Origin: Kribbella capetownensis
GTDB lineage: Bacteria > Actinomycetota > Actinomycetes > Propionibacteriales > Kribbellaceae
Length of the DNA: 64,000 nt
Reading direction: 5' to 3'
Assembly: GCF_004331485.1 (NCBI RefSeq)
Contig: NZ_SJKD01000001.1
Coordinates: forward strand, 868,001 to 932,000
Part shown: in pieces, positions 52,752-61,559 of the stretch
Layout of the letters: the number at the start of each line of letters is the position of its first letter
Position numbering within the stretch: the stretch's first letter is position 1
Notes under the pieces: generated by a model
Databases searched by the model: none
What the model saw: only the letters and a program-made list of their open reading frames with translations
Told to the model about the DNA's origin: nothing
Position numbers and translations under genes: made by a program

Positions 52752-54188
52752 ATGAGGAAGCCTGAGCGCATCTTCGCGCGGGACGCCGAGTGGGATCACC
52801 TGGCCCGGTTCGCCAGCCGGACCGCGGACCGTCCACAGCTGGCCGTCATCAGCGGCCGGCGTCGGCAGGGCAAGACCTTCCTGGTGCAGGGTCTGGCCGA
52901 GGAGGCCGGCGGGCTGTACTTCGGGGCGACCGAGGCCACGGAGGCCGAGTCCCTCGCTCTGTTCGCGGCGGCGGTCGGCATGCATCTGGACCTCTCCTCT
53001 CCGCCGCGGTTCCGCCGCTGGGACGACGCCATCCGGTTCCTGTTCACGACCGATCCGGCCCGTGGGCCCTTCGTGATCGACGAATTCCCGTACCTGAGCA
53101 AGGTCTCGCCGGCGCTGCCGTCGATCCTGCAGCGCGAGATCGATCAGGCCGCGTCCGGCGGGCGTCCGACCTCCGTGCTGCTGTGCGGTTCGGCGATGTC
53201 GGTGATGGGTGGACTGTTGTCCGGCAACGCTCCGCTCCGCGGCCGGGCGAGCCTGGAGCTGGTGGTCCGGCCGTTCGACTACCGGTTGGCGGCGGAGTTC
53301 TGGGACTTGGCCGATCCGAAGCTCGCGGTGCTCGTGCATGCGGTGGCCGGCGGCACCCCGGCGTACCGGCGGTTCGTGGACGACGACATCCCGGCATCGG
53401 CGGGCGACTTCGACGACTGGATCCTGCGGACGGTGCTCAGCCCGGTGAACCCGCTGTTCCGCGAGGCGCGGTACCTGCTGGAAGAGGAGATGGATGTCCG
53501 CGACAGTGCGCTCTACCACTCGGTGCTCGCGGCAGTTGCCGCAGGCAACAGTACGCGCGGTGGGATCGCGAACTACGTCGGCCGGAAGGCCACCGACATC
53601 GGGCATCAGCTGACGGTCCTCGAGGACAGCGGTCTGTTGCGACGCCAGGAGGACGTCTTCCGCGCCCGGCGAGCCACCTATCACGTGGCCGAGCCGCTCG
53701 TGGTCTTCTACCAGGTGGTGATGCGGCCGCAGTGGGGACTGCTGGAGAGCGGCCGCGCCGAGAATGTCTGGGAGGCGGCCAGAACACGGTTCTCCTCGCA
53801 GGTCGTCGGCCCGCACTTCGAGCAACTGTGCCGGGACTTCGCGCTGGCCGCACCACCGGAGCTCTTCGGCGAACTGCCCGGACAGATCGGTGCCGGCGTC
53901 GTACCGGATCACAGCCGGCGCAGCCAGATCGAAGTCGACGTGGTGGTGCTGGCGCCGACTGTTCCCGGGCAGCGTCGCAAGCTGCTGTCGCTGGGTGAGG
54001 TGAAGTGGGGCGAGGTGATGGGGCGGCGGCACGTCGAGCGATTGGAGCGGGCCCGGCAGTTGCTGTCGCGGAACTATGACACCTCGGAGACGAAGCTGGC
54101 CTGCTACAGCGGCGCCGGCTTCGAGCCGGGCCTCGATCCGGAGGTGCTCACGATCGGACTCGACCGCCTCTACAAGTCCTTCGCGTAG
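52752..54188 (+). CDS. AAA/STAND-like ATPase with DUF234 nuclease-like C-terminus
   Basis: Walker A is GRRRQGKTF (35-43), Walker B VIDEFPYL (108-115), sensor 1 LLCGSAMSV. A winged-helix middle follows (RGGIANYVGRKATDIGHQLT). The C-terminal DUF234 part has IEVDVVVLA (D396) and LSLGEVKWGE (E416, K418), the D...ExK pattern of PD-(D/E)XK nucleases, plus a GPHFEQLC helix. Such archaeal-type ATPases are scattered in bacteria and of unknown role; defence or DNA-linked functions have been suggested for relatives. No toxin, antitoxin or restriction partner is adjacent. The AT-rich promoter hints at transfer. Confidence 0.85.
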   Translation: MRKPERIFARDAEWDHLARFASRTADRPQLAVISGRRRQGKTFLVQGLAEEAGGLYFGATEATEAESLALFAAAVGMHLDLSSPPRFRRWDDAIRFLFTTDPARGPFVIDEFPYLSKVSPALPSILQREIDQAASGGRPTSVLLCGSAMSVMGGLLSGNAPLRGRASLELVVRPFDYRLAAEFWDLADPKLAVLVHAVAGGTPAYRRFVDDDIPASAGDFDDWILRTVLSPVNPLFREARYLLEEEMDVRDSALYHSVLAAVAAGNSTRGGIANYVGRKATDIGHQLTVLEDSGLLRRQEDVFRARRATYHVAEPLVVFYQVVMRPQWGLLESGRAENVWEAARTRFSSQVVGPHFEQLCRDFALAAPPELFGELPGQIGAGVVPDHSRRSQIEVDVVVLAPTVPGQRRKLLSLGEVKWGEVMGRRHVERLERARQLLSRNYDTSETKLACYSGAGFEPGLDPEVLTIGLDRLYKSFA

Positions 54189-54628
54189 CAGAGGGAGGCT
54201 GGTTCGTTCTCGAACGGTGGGTACGGCGGGGTGGGGGTGTAGCCGTGGTTTGTGTAGAGGGCGATGGCTTGGGTTTGGTGGGTGCCGGTCTCGAGGCGGA
54301 GGCGGGTGAGGCCGGTGGCGCGGGCCTGGGACTCGACCGCTTCGAGCAGGATCCGGGACAGACCCCAGCCACGTGCGGACGGTTCGACGTACATGCGCTT
54401 GATCTCGCCGACGCCGGGGGAGACGGGCTGCAGGCCGACGCAGCCGACCGGACTGCCGTCGAGGACGAGCAGGGTGAAGGAGATGTCGGCGTGGAGCGCG
54501 ACGAGTGGCTGGTCTTCGCCGTACATCGCGGCGAGCTCGGCCTGCTGAGCCGTGGTCAACGCGATCAGCGTGGGGTCGGTGCCCGGGACCCACCGGAGTT
54601 CCAGTCCCTCGATCTGCTCCGTCGTCAT
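54170..54628 (-). CDS. GNAT-family N-acetyltransferase
   Basis: The 152-residue protein has the GNAT core GSPVGCVGLQPVSPGVGEIK, RMYVEPSARGWGLSRILLEA (acetyl-CoA loop) and LRLETGTHQTQAIALYTNHG followed by YTPTPPYPPFENEPASLCYA. This resembles small-molecule or PhnO/YjgM-like acetyltransferases. ATG 54628 is used; the extension upstream is not family-like. It ends inside the 3' end of the ATPase gene (19-bp convergent overlap). Confidence 0.9.
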   Translation of the reverse strand: MTTEQIEGLELRWVPGTDPTLIALTTAQQAELAAMYGEDQPLVALHADISFTLLVLDGSPVGCVGLQPVSPGVGEIKRMYVEPSARGWGLSRILLEAVESQARATGLTRLRLETGTHQTQAIALYTNHGYTPTPPYPPFENEPASLCYAKDL

Positions 54629-54761
54629 GCGTCCGGACGGTAGCAACCTGGCGTGACGCTCCTGTTTCCATTTCCTCTTGGGACCCGCGGACAGGTGTGA
54701 GGCAGCCCAGCGCAACCAATGGATCGCGCTGAGCTCCACGCTCGAGGGGTTGTGATTCCGG

Positions 54762-55337
54762 CTAGGCGGGCTGGTAGGTGAGGAGGGCGAGGCTTGCGCC
54801 GATTGTGCGATTGTCGACAAGGCGAAGCGGCTTGACGAGCGTGGTCTCGCCGAAGAGGCGATCGCCGGCCCCGACCACGAGCGGGTAGGTCATCAGCCGC
54901 AGCTCGTCGACGAGGTCGTGCTCGATCAGCGTGCGCGCGAGGCGGCCACTGCCGTAGACCACGATCTCTCCGTCCACCTGGTGCTTGAGACTTGCGACCT
55001 GCTCGACCAGGTCGCCCTTCAGGACGGTCGAGTTGTCCCAGCCGGGTCCTTCGAGGGGCGACGACGAAACGACGTACTTGGGCAGGCTGCGCAGCCGGCT
55101 CGCCCAGGCGTCGGTGCGGGTTGCCCAACCGCGTGCGACGAACCAGTGGTACGTCAGTCGGCCGAACAGCAAAGCCTCGGTCCGCATCGCCTCCGCGATC
55201 TCGACCTTGGCCCATTCCTCGCGATCCTGGTCGGTGATGCAGGTGAACCAACTGCCGCGCCCGAGGTCCCCGTCGCCGGTCGCGTCCTCGATGACGCCGT
55301 CGACCGAGACGTTCTCGCTGACGATGATCTTTCCCAT
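54762..55337 (-). CDS. Dihydrofolate reductase-family (RibD C-terminal-like) protein
   Basis: The 191-residue protein opens MGKIIVSENVSVDGVIEDAT and has LLFGRLTYHWFVARGWATRT, KYVVSSSPLEGPGWDNSTVL, GEIVVYGSGRLARTLIEHDL and LRLMTYPLVVGAGDRLFGET, all typical of the DHFR-like RibD_C group. Substrate unknown. It is divergent from the ECF sigma factor gene with a 126-bp gap that contains a GGGGCGCCCC palindrome, suggesting shared control. Confidence 0.9.
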   Translation of the reverse strand: MGKIIVSENVSVDGVIEDATGDGDLGRGSWFTCITDQDREEWAKVEIAEAMRTEALLFGRLTYHWFVARGWATRTDAWASRLRSLPKYVVSSSPLEGPGWDNSTVLKGDLVEQVASLKHQVDGEIVVYGSGRLARTLIEHDLVDELRLMTYPLVVGAGDRLFGETTLVKPLRLVDNRTIGASLALLTYQPA

Positions 55338-55463
55338 GTCGTACTCCTTGGTTGGTGGTGGTCGCTACACGTGGGGCAGACGCCGCGGTGGCGGAGAAGG
55401 GGGCGCCCCTTTCTGGGCACGGCCGGCGTCAGTACAGCTGTGGAAGCACCAGCAAGGGCGAGA

Positions 55464-56474
55464 GTGGAGTCGATGAGAGCCGATCTGATCAGCAGGGCGC
55501 AGGCCGGGGACGGCGACGCGTTCCGGGCGTTGACCGAACCGCACCGCCGCGAGTTGCACGTGCACTGCTACCGGATGCTCGGCTCGTTCCAGGATGCCGA
55601 GGACGCTCTCCAGGACAGCCTGTTGTCGGCCTGGCGAGGTCTCGGGACGTTCGAGGGCCGCGCCTCGATCCGTACCTGGCTCTACCGGATCGCCACGAAC
55701 AGATGCCTCAGCGCGCTGCGCTCGGCCACCCGGCGTCCGGCCAAGGAGTGGGACATCCCCGGTATCGAACCGCCGGAGCCGACCCGGCTCGGCGAGGTCG
55801 CCTGGCTCGAGCCGTATCCCGACGAGCTCCTCGAGGACGCGACCAATCTGCCGCTCGGTCCGGAGGCCCGCTACGAGCAGACCGAATCCATCTCGCTGGC
55901 CTTCGTGACCGCGCTGCAGCTGCTGCCGCCACGTCAGCTCGCCGTGCTTGTTCTCCGCGACGTGCTCGGATTCCACGCGCGCGAGACGGCCGACATGCTG
56001 GACACGACCGTCGACTCGGTCAAGAGCGCCCTCAAGCGGGCGCGGGTCGGGCTGCAGCAACGGCGGTCCGAATCTCCGGTTCCAGGATCGCCTGCCGAGG
56101 ATGCGCTCGTCGCGAAGTTCGTCAGCGCGTACGAGTCGGCCGACATCGCTGCGTTGGTGGACCTGCTGACCGATGACGTGTTCATGTCGATGCCGCCGCT
56201 GCCACTCGAGTACCAGGGGCGGGATGTCGTGGGCCGCTTCTGTTCCGACCTGTTCGGGACAGGCCGCAGGTTCGACCTCGTGCCGACCCGAGCCAACGGG
56301 CAGCCGGCGTTCGGGATCTATCTGCACGCTCCGAGTGGCGTCCGCCACGGCACCGGCCTCCTTGTCCTCACTGTTGCCGGCGACCGGATCTGCGCAATGA
56401 TCCGTTTCGAGAACAGTGTTTTCCCGTCGTTCGGGTTGCCGAGATCACTGCCCGGACCGCGGGACTTGGGATAG
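55464..56474 (+). CDS. ECF sigma factor with SnoaL-like C-terminal domain (SigG/TIGR02960 type)
   Basis: Region 2 (FRALTEPHRRELHVHCYRML, DAEDALQDSLLSAWRGLGTF, SIRTWLYRIATNRCLSALRS) and region 4 (LPPRQLAVLVLRDVLGFHAR, TTVDSVKSALKRARVGLQQR) are followed by a SnoaL-like domain (LVAKFVSAYESADIAALVDL, DDVFMSMPPLPLEYQGRDVV). In this type the C-terminal domain replaces a separate anti-sigma factor. No membrane partner is encoded nearby. GTG 55464 has AAGGG at a good distance; ATG 55473 is an alternative. Confidence 0.9.
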   Translation: MESMRADLISRAQAGDGDAFRALTEPHRRELHVHCYRMLGSFQDAEDALQDSLLSAWRGLGTFEGRASIRTWLYRIATNRCLSALRSATRRPAKEWDIPGIEPPEPTRLGEVAWLEPYPDELLEDATNLPLGPEARYEQTESISLAFVTALQLLPPRQLAVLVLRDVLGFHARETADMLDTTVDSVKSALKRARVGLQQRRSESPVPGSPAEDALVAKFVSAYESADIAALVDLLTDDVFMSMPPLPLEYQGRDVVGRFCSDLFGTGRRFDLVPTRANGQPAFGIYLHAPSGVRHGTGLLVLTVAGDRICAMIRFENSVFPSFGLPRSLPGPRDLG

Positions 56475-56497
56475 CTCCGACGTGGTGTGATGAACGC

Positions 56498-57757
56498 GTG
56501 CAATCGCTGGAAGAGATCGCGGCCGATGTCAGGGCCGGCAAGTTGGATCCTGTTGAGCTGGTCCGTACTGCGCTGATCCGGGCCGAGGACACTGCCGAGA
56601 CGAATGCCGTCGTCCACCTCGACGCCGACGGAGCCTTGCAGCGCGCGGCACGTCACGACCGGAGTGGTGCGCTCGCCGGTGTGCCGGTCCTGATGAAGGA
56701 GATCGTCGAAGTCGAGGGCTTGCCGTACCGTTGCGGGTCGGCGTCGATGGACGAGGTCGGGCAGCAGGACGCTGACGTCGTACGCCGGTTGCGGGCGGCC
56801 GGCGCGATCATCATCGGGCTGAGTCACACGCATGAGTTCGCATACGGGTGCACGGGTACGTCGAATCGGCTCGGGCCTTGCCGTAATCCGCACGACTTGG
56901 CGCGGATGACGGGTGGGTCCAGTGCAGGCGCTGGTGCTGCGGTGGCGGCGGGGGTGGTTCCGTTGGCGATAGGGACGGATACGGCTGGGTCGGTGCGGAT
57001 CCCGGCGGCGTTGTGCGGGGTGGTTGGCTTCAAGCCGGCGTACGGGACGGTGTCGGCCGACCGGGTGTTCCCGTTGTCGCAGAGTCTTGACCATGTCGGC
57101 GTACTGACCTCGACTGTTGCCGATGCGGTCTATGCGATGTCGGTGCTTTCTGACACTGCGTTTACGGGGGCTCCGCCGGTACGGCTTGGTGTGGTGACCA
57201 ATCCGGAGTACCTGGATTTCACGGACGAGGTTGGTGCGGCGTGGACGGCTGCGTTGGGTCGTCTCTCGGCGGCGGGCGTGGAGTTGGTCGGCGTTGAGTT
57301 GCCGGACTGGGGAGACAGCTTTACTACCGCCGCTCATATCCAAGGTCCGGAGGCGGTCGCGAATCACGCTGGACGGTCGATGGCGCAGTACCAACCCGAC
57401 GTCCAGGAGCGGCTCCGCGAGGCCGCCGAGGTCACGCCCGCGGACTACGACGCCGCCGTTGCGAGGGCGATCGAGATCACGGCAGAGATGGAGCGCGTCC
57501 TCGCCGGGGTGGACGCCGTACTCACCCCGACCGTTCTCTGCACGGCACCACTGATCGCCGACGCCGCCACACCCGAAGGCAGCAAGGCGATCCGATCCCA
57601 GCTACTCAAGAACACCCGCCTGGCCAACCTCACCAAACACCCAGCCGTCAGCCTCCCGCTCCCCACCGAAGGCCTCCCCGTCGGCCTCCAACTCATCGCC
57701 CCCACCAACAACCAAGCCGCCGCCACCGCCCACTGGCTCGAATCCCAACTGTCGTAG
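56498..57757 (+). CDS. Amidase (amidase signature family)
   Basis: The 419-residue protein has the catalytic triad region: lysine in GVPVLMKEIVEVEG, MTGGSSAGAGAAVAAGVVPL with the cis-serine, and TDTAGSVRIPAALCGVVGFK with the serine nucleophile. These enzymes hydrolyse amides; relatives include GatA, but no GatB or GatC is nearby and the substrate is unknown. The start GTG 56498 lies 23 bp after the sigma factor gene, so it may be in the same transcript. Confidence 0.92.
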   Translation: MQSLEEIAADVRAGKLDPVELVRTALIRAEDTAETNAVVHLDADGALQRAARHDRSGALAGVPVLMKEIVEVEGLPYRCGSASMDEVGQQDADVVRRLRAAGAIIIGLSHTHEFAYGCTGTSNRLGPCRNPHDLARMTGGSSAGAGAAVAAGVVPLAIGTDTAGSVRIPAALCGVVGFKPAYGTVSADRVFPLSQSLDHVGVLTSTVADAVYAMSVLSDTAFTGAPPVRLGVVTNPEYLDFTDEVGAAWTAALGRLSAAGVELVGVELPDWGDSFTTAAHIQGPEAVANHAGRSMAQYQPDVQERLREAAEVTPADYDAAVARAIEITAEMERVLAGVDAVLTPTVLCTAPLIADAATPEGSKAIRSQLLKNTRLANLTKHPAVSLPLPTEGLPVGLQLIAPTNNQAAATAHWLESQLS

Positions 57758-57944
57758 GCCAGGTTTCGCCGTGAGGAGAAATCGGTTGCCGTCACACCTC
57801 GGTGTGGGAAAGGCGACAGGATCGCCCTCGAGTATGAGGGTAACGGCGACACCTTCGGCACGGATGCGGAGTGGGTCAACGATCACTGATCTGGTGCCGG
57901 GGTGGAAGGTTGCGGACTTCTACCCCGGCAACTGCGCTGGTGGG
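57758..57944. other. Convergent intergenic gap with small hairpins
   Basis: No gene is supported here. Two short dyads are visible, CACACC-TC-GGTGTG (57793-57806) and CCCTC-N6-GAGGG (57825-57840). They may contribute to termination of the amidase or the convergent GH30 gene. Confidence 0.35.
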
Positions 57945-59861
57945 TCAGCGGTAGAGGCGGAGGTCGGCGAGGCTCCACCAGTGGTCACTGGTGGAGGTTG
58001 AGGTGACGCGGATGTATCTGGCGAGGGTCGGGTGCAGTGTGATGGTCGTGAGCTGGCCGGTTGAGTTGCCGGTGGTCGGCTTGGACCAGTGGGTACCGTT
58101 GTTGCTTACAGCAACGTTCCAGGTCGCGGCGAAGTCGCCGAGCTGGCCGCCGCTGTCGAGGGCGAGCTGGCGGAAGACGCGAGGCGAGCCCAGGTCCACC
58201 TGCAGTGATTGACCCGGCGCCTGCGCCTCTTTGCTCGTCCACACCGTCGAGCCGTCGGCGTCGACCGTCATACCTGCCTCGGCGCCGTTGACCGATGCAG
58301 TCGCCGTCGCGCCCTCGAGTGAGACCGGCTGCTGCACGTCCGCCGACACCCGTCCCCAGGTGAACGTCGCGATCGAGCCACCGGGCAGCTCGTACTCGAA
58401 GGACTTGTCCCCGACCGCCACCGCGAAGCTCCGCGGGTCGTCGTTCTCGTTGTGTACGACGAGAGCCGTCGTACCGTCCGGGTTGCGGAACGCCGCCGAC
58501 ATCAGTTGCCCATTCCACCCGGTCGTCCCGTACGACGTACTGCCGATCCGGACCGCGCCCGCCTTCACGAACTTCGACAGGTGGCCGATCGTGTAGTACT
58601 CCGCATCGGTCGTGACCGTGCCGTCCGGTTGCAGCGTGACCAGGCCGGTGCACGTGTCGCAGCCGCCGAGGTGCGGCCCGCCGGTCGAGTCGAGTGCGAT
58701 GTTCCAGTTGACCACCGACTTCGCCCAGTTCCGGGTGGTGCCGAGCATCAGGTTGCGCGCGTGCCAGGTGAGTGTGCCGCGGAAGATCTGCGGCGGAGTG
58801 TCGTCTGGCCCGTGCGATCCGGAGCACTCACTGAACCAGATCCCCTTCGACGGGAACGCGTTGTGCAGTGCAGTCTGGGCTGAGGCGTCGCCGGAGTAGC
58901 AGTGGTACGCCGTACCCGCGATCCACTTCGCCGCCGGTGTCTGCAGCAGCTTGTACGGGTAGTCGGTCTCCGGGTCCTCGCCGGGCGGTGTGGACTCGAT
59001 GTCACCCGGGTGCGTGGTCCAGTTGTGGTCGTAGCCGAGGATCTTCGTCCGCGGACTCGCCTTGTGGAGCAGCGGACCGAGCGCCGAGATCACCGCGGCC
59101 TCCTGCCGGACGGGCATGTCGGTGCCTGGGTACGCGCTGGGTTTGCGGTTCTGCGGCTCGTTCTGGACGGAGATGAAGTCGACCGGTACGCCTGCCTTGG
59201 CGTATGCCTGCACGAACTTCACCAGGTACCGCGCATAGGCGTCGTACACCGCGGGGTCGTCCTTCAACCGGCCGCCGACGAGCGAGTCGCCGGTCTTCAT
59301 CCAGGCCGGCGGGCTCCAGGGCGTCGCCATCACCTTCAGCGTGGGGTTGAGCTGCTTGGCGCGGCGGAGCAAGGGGAGGACCTGCTGCTGGTCGTGCCCG
59401 ATGCTGAACTGCTTCAACGCGAAGTCGGTCTGGCCTGCCGGTACGTCGTCGTACGTGTAATGCTCGGCCTCGGCAGTGAAGTCGGAAGAGCCGACCGGTT
59501 GGCGCAGGAAGCTCACGCCAATGCCTTGCTTCTGGTCGAACAGCTTGCGCATTGTCTGCTCGCGGTCCTGCGAGCTCAGGCGATACAGCACGTTCGCGGA
59601 CGAGTCAGTGATCGAGGCACCGAAGCCGTCCATGGTCTGGTACGACGTCCGCGGGTCGACCGTGATCGTGGTCAGATCGCTCGCGCCGCGCTGGAACGCG
59701 ACCGGGGTTCGCTCGTGCAAGAGCTCCGCCCGATCCGGCGTCGTCACCCAGACACGCGCCTGGTCGGTCGGTGCGTGCCCGGTCGTGGGATGCGCCTGCG
59801 CGGGAACGCTGAGCGAACTAACCGCCAGTGCCAGAGCAACCCCGAATGCCTGCGTCCTCAT
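57945..59861 (-). CDS. Secreted GH30 glycosidase with C-terminal discoidin (F5/8-type) domain
   Basis: The 638-residue protein has a signal peptide (MRTQAFGVALALAVSSLSVP with AQA cleavage near 23), a TIM-barrel of glycoside hydrolase family 30 (YQTMDGFGASITDSSANVLY, MATPWSPPAWMKTGDSLVGG) with acid/base E235 in VQNEPQ and nucleophile E345 in WFSECSG. A beta domain and a discoidin-like module (about 500-638, VDLGSPRVFRQLALDSGGQL) follow. GH30 enzymes act on beta-glucosyl, xylosyl or fucosyl substrates; specificity is not clear. The discoidin part probably binds carbohydrate. Confidence 0.92.
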   Translation of the reverse strand: MRTQAFGVALALAVSSLSVPAQAHPTTGHAPTDQARVWVTTPDRAELLHERTPVAFQRGASDLTTITVDPRTSYQTMDGFGASITDSSANVLYRLSSQDREQTMRKLFDQKQGIGVSFLRQPVGSSDFTAEAEHYTYDDVPAGQTDFALKQFSIGHDQQQVLPLLRRAKQLNPTLKVMATPWSPPAWMKTGDSLVGGRLKDDPAVYDAYARYLVKFVQAYAKAGVPVDFISVQNEPQNRKPSAYPGTDMPVRQEAAVISALGPLLHKASPRTKILGYDHNWTTHPGDIESTPPGEDPETDYPYKLLQTPAAKWIAGTAYHCYSGDASAQTALHNAFPSKGIWFSECSGSHGPDDTPPQIFRGTLTWHARNLMLGTTRNWAKSVVNWNIALDSTGGPHLGGCDTCTGLVTLQPDGTVTTDAEYYTIGHLSKFVKAGAVRIGSTSYGTTGWNGQLMSAAFRNPDGTTALVVHNENDDPRSFAVAVGDKSFEYELPGGSIATFTWGRVSADVQQPVSLEGATATASVNGAEAGMTVDADGSTVWTSKEAQAPGQSLQVDLGSPRVFRQLALDSGGQLGDFAATWNVAVSNNGTHWSKPTTGNSTGQLTTITLHPTLARYIRVTSTSTSDHWWSLADLRLYR

Positions 59862-59978
59862 CGCACTCCTCACATCGACCCGGCAGAAACGGCCACAGAC
59901 AACGCTTCCCCACAACTTCTGTCAATATGCGGGCCCTGCTGGATCACCCCGCGCGCTCCTGCCATCGCGTGCTCGCGG

Positions 59979-61448
59979 TCAACGGCTGTTTGTGGACACC
60001 TCGTTCGGCGTGGTGACCGTGGCTGGATCGGTGGAACGGTCCGGCAGCGTCGAGCCGTCCGCGGGCTTGGACCTCGCCAGCCACAGGGCGGTGAATACGG
60101 CGGCGGCCACAGTGACGGTGCCGGCGGCGACGAAGGCGCTGTTGAGGCCGGTCTCGAAGGAGGCGCCGCCGGATTGCCGGGTGCGGACGATGGCTCCGAG
60201 GACCGCCACGCCGAGCACGGCGCCGATCTGCCGGGTGGTGCTGCTGATGCCAGAGGCGAGGCCGCCTTCTTGCGGGCTGACCGCTTGGATGGCGGCGCCC
60301 GTCAGTGGGGACATGGTCAGAGCGAAGCCGATGCCGACGACTGCAAGCCGCCACCACACATTCCCGTATCCGGTGTCGGCGTGCACCATGCCCAGCGCCA
60401 GCAACCCTCCTCCGGCCAGGGCCAGACCGATGGTGACCACGATCCGGAAGCCGTACCGGGCGGCGAGCCGGCCCGCGAACGGGCTGACCACCACCATGGC
60501 AACGGAGGTGGGGAGGGTCTGCAGGCCGGCGCGCAGGATCGAGCTGCCCTGGACGTACACGAAGAACTGGGAGAAGAAGAACGACGAGCCCATCAGCGCG
60601 AACCCCACCACGATCATGGCGGTGTTGGACACGGTGAACAGCCGCTGCCGGAACAGCCGCAGTGGGAGCATCGGTGCGGAACGACGCGCTTCGACGGCGA
60701 CGAAGCCGGCCAGGAGGATCGCCGCGGCGGCGAAGCACGCCAGGATGACCGGTGAGGTCCAGCCGCGGGCGCCACCCTCGATCAGCCCGTAGGTCAGTGC
60801 CCCCACCGCCAGAACGGACAGCGCCGTACCCGGGATGTCGATCGCGGGTGCGCTCGGATTGCGGGACTCGCCAAGATGGCGCAGGCCGACCAGCAGCAGG
60901 ATCACGCCGATGGGCAGATTGACCAGGAAGATCGCGGGCCAGCCGAAGGCATCTGTCAGCACGCCGCCGGCCACGGGTCCGGCGACCAGGCCGATTCCGC
61001 TGAATCCGGCCCACAGCCCGATCGCCTTCATGCGTTCCTGAGGAACTGGATAGGCGGCGGCGAGCAGGGCCAGCGAGGCAGGGCTCAGCGCCGAGGCTCC
61101 GATGCCCTGCAGCACCCGCCCGCCGATCAGCCAGCCGGCCGAGGGCGCGAGGCTGCACAGCACCGATGCGGCGGTGAACACCACCGCACCGGCCAGATAC
61201 ACCCGCTTGCGGCCGAACCGGTCAGCGAAAACGCCGCCGGTCAGCAGCAGCATGGCGACCAGCAGCACGTATGCGTCGACGATCCACTGCAGACCGGTCA
61301 GCTGCGTGTGCAGCCGGTGCTGCATGTCGGGTAGCGCTGCTCCAACAATCGTGTTGTCGAGCAGCACCATGAATTGGCCCAGGCAGGTCACCGTGAGCAG
61401 CACGGCCCGGTTCGGTCGACTGCGTACGGCGGCAGGCGATGCAGCCAC
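59979..61448 (-). CDS. MFS transporter, DHA2 (EmrB/QacA) type
   Basis: The 489-residue protein has about 14 helices and the family motifs FMVLLDNTIVGAALPDMQ, LLLTGGVFADRFGRKRVYLA (motif A) and GLWAGFSGIGLVAGPVAGGV (motif C of exporters). It is likely a proton-driven drug exporter. The start is GTG 61448 with AGAGGA upstream. It is divergent from a TetR gene, with two matching operators in the gap. Confidence 0.93.
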   Translation of the reverse strand: MAASPAAVRSRPNRAVLLTVTCLGQFMVLLDNTIVGAALPDMQHRLHTQLTGLQWIVDAYVLLVAMLLLTGGVFADRFGRKRVYLAGAVVFTAASVLCSLAPSAGWLIGGRVLQGIGASALSPASLALLAAAYPVPQERMKAIGLWAGFSGIGLVAGPVAGGVLTDAFGWPAIFLVNLPIGVILLLVGLRHLGESRNPSAPAIDIPGTALSVLAVGALTYGLIEGGARGWTSPVILACFAAAAILLAGFVAVEARRSAPMLPLRLFRQRLFTVSNTAMIVVGFALMGSSFFFSQFFVYVQGSSILRAGLQTLPTSVAMVVVSPFAGRLAARYGFRIVVTIGLALAGGGLLALGMVHADTGYGNVWWRLAVVGIGFALTMSPLTGAAIQAVSPQEGGLASGISSTTRQIGAVLGVAVLGAIVRTRQSGGASFETGLNSAFVAAGTVTVAAAVFTALWLARSKPADGSTLPDRSTDPATVTTPNEVSTNSR

Positions 61449-61479
61449 GGGGATTCCTCTCGCTTGGCGGTTGCGCTCT

Positions 61480-61548
61480 AACGCAGTTGTTGACTGCGTT
61501 AGGCGACTGTAAGGAGGCTACCCCACAAACGCAAGTCATTACTGCGTT
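61480..61548. promoter_or_regulatory. Twin AACGCA-N9-TGCGTT operators between MFS and tetR genes
   Basis: Site 1 (61480-61500) lies inside a larger perfect dyad CTAACGCAGT-N5-ACTGCGTTAG (61478-61502). Site 2 (61528-61548) keeps the same half-sites and spacing. Site 1 is 32 bp from the MFS start and site 2 is 12 bp from the tetR start, so each gene has its own operator. The TetR protein encoded at 61560 is the expected ligand-responsive repressor. Confidence 0.85.
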
Positions 61549-61559
61549 AAGGTGGGGGC

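Noticed and set aside
57602..57886. Small minus-strand gene over the amidase end
   Set aside because: Its first 45 residues lie in the gap but the rest is antisense to the amidase; no ribosome binding site or family supports it.
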